DNA of 64,000 nucleotides from Shimia abyssi (GTDB lineage: Bacteria > Pseudomonadota > Alphaproteobacteria > Rhodobacterales > Rhodobacteraceae): contig NZ_PYGJ01000002.1 in NCBI RefSeq assembly GCF_003014475.1, forward strand, positions 453,429 to 517,428. The letters are read 5' to 3'. Shown piece after piece: positions 63,451-64,000 of the stretch. The notes beneath the pieces were generated by a model. It was not told the origin of the DNA. It saw only the letters and a program-made list of their open reading frames with translations, and did not search any database. The stretch's first letter is position 1. The number at the start of each line of letters is the position of its first letter. Both the position numbers and the translations under genes were made by a program.

Positions 63451-63876
63451 ATGCCGCAACAAGAGGCCGTGCTGGCAACGCTTGAAGAATACGCAGCAGC
63501 TTACTGTGCCAAAGACCTAGATCGGCTTATGGCAATATTCGTGGACGGCCAAGGTATCTCGCTTATTGGAACTGGAGCCGATGAGTTATGCTCTGGGAGA
63601 GAGGCTGTCGCTGCTGTCTTCGAAAGAAATTTCAGAGACGCTACAGCCACGCGCTTCGAATGGGACTGGAAGGACGTTGCCATATACAGAGGTGCTGCCA
63701 CGGTTGCAGTCACCTTGAACATTCACTTGGAAATTGAGGGGGAACCACTTGTAGTCCCTGTCCGTTGGACCGTTTCTCTTGTTGAGGTTTCTAACGAATG
63801 GAAATGGGTCCACCGTCATGCCTCGTCGGCGGCAAGCTCACAAGATGAAGGCACAGCATATCCAGCGGGGAGTTGA
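63451..63876 (+). CDS. SnoaL/NTF2-like protein (DUF4440-type)
   Basis: 141 aa. AVLATLEEYAAAYCAKDLDRLMAIFVDGQGISLIGTGADELCSGREAVAAVFERNFRD (about 6-63) is the alpha-helix and strand pattern of the NTF2-like/ketosteroid-isomerase fold, and VPVRWTVSLVEVSNEWKWVHRHAS ends the domain. Function cannot be read from such folds. GGAGAGGA precedes the ATG by 6 bases; a longer frame starting 126 bases upstream is unlikely. Nothing is visible in the last 124 bases of the window. Confidence 0.75.
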   Translation: MPQQEAVLATLEEYAAAYCAKDLDRLMAIFVDGQGISLIGTGADELCSGREAVAAVFERNFRDATATRFEWDWKDVAIYRGAATVAVTLNIHLEIEGEPLVVPVRWTVSLVEVSNEWKWVHRHASSAASSQDEGTAYPAGS

Positions 63877-64000
63877 ACTAACCTGCTCTATGTCGGCATT
63901 GTCCGGAGGCTGTGTGGAAACTCGGCTGATTGCGATGCCCGTCTGTCTTTACCTGCGTTTTTGCCCGTTTTGGCGTGAGATCGGCATTTCAGCCGACAGA

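Overview
The window looks like a chromosomal segment of a marine alphaproteobacterium of the Rhodobacteraceae (roseobacter group). The basis is gene content and order: an rnhB-ccrM pair with GANTC sites upstream of ccrM, a gpmI-envC-ctpA run, a MoxR/DUF58/BatA-like operon, an adjacent saccharopine dehydrogenase pair, and several TRAP-transporter and GntR catabolic genes. The species cannot be named from the sequence. No rRNA, tRNA, CRISPR array or intact insertion sequence was seen.

Bases 1-37,800 are mostly housekeeping. They hold a partial inositol-monophosphatase-family gene, a class I glutamine amidotransferase, waaA-lpxK (Kdo transfer and lipid A 4'-kinase), a DsbA-like oxidoreductase with a DciA-like DUF721 protein, mutY, an alkB-type membrane hydroxylase, a membrane adenylate cyclase, ccrM and rnhB. 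A signalling block follows: a small exported protein, a membrane-anchored winged-helix protein and a DUF427-class III cyclase fusion. Next are rppH, two tandem DUF1254/DUF1214 genes, ctpA-envC-gpmI, the four-gene MoxR operon, a hydroxypyruvate-isomerase-like gene, polA, a two-gene saccharopine route for lysine, a flavodoxin-fold reductase divergent from a TetR repressor, and a ferredoxin-reductase-like flavoprotein.

Bases 37,800-52,600 start with a decayed CHAT-protease pseudogene. A catabolic cluster on the minus strand follows, read from a divergent GntR gene: an oxidoreductase, TRAP transporter PQM, QuiC-type 3-dehydroshikimate dehydratase, shikimate dehydrogenase, citryl-CoA-lyase-like protein, then a TIM-barrel isomerase, a CoA-acylating aldehyde dehydrogenase and a ThDP-dependent lyase. 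An AT-rich motif recurs at three promoter regions of this cluster, so it may be one regulon. The quiC-aroE-TRAP part fits quinate/shikimate use. The ThDP/acyl-CoA part has no obvious place in that pathway.

Bases 52,600-60,225 hold about 790 bp without a gene, then a five-gene minus-strand unit: two paralogous exported amidohydrolases, an exported GYD-domain protein, a Tat-type M19 dipeptidase and a HupE/UreJ-type membrane protein. An AraC-type regulator diverges from it. Bases 60,300-62,470 are the remnant of a P4-type satellite or prophage: a primase/helicase with a truncated N terminus and an in-frame TGA, iteron-like repeats, and two copies of an HGARGG zinc-type small protein gene in opposite orientations. 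The end holds a DUF1059 protein, a rhodanese and an NTF2-like protein.
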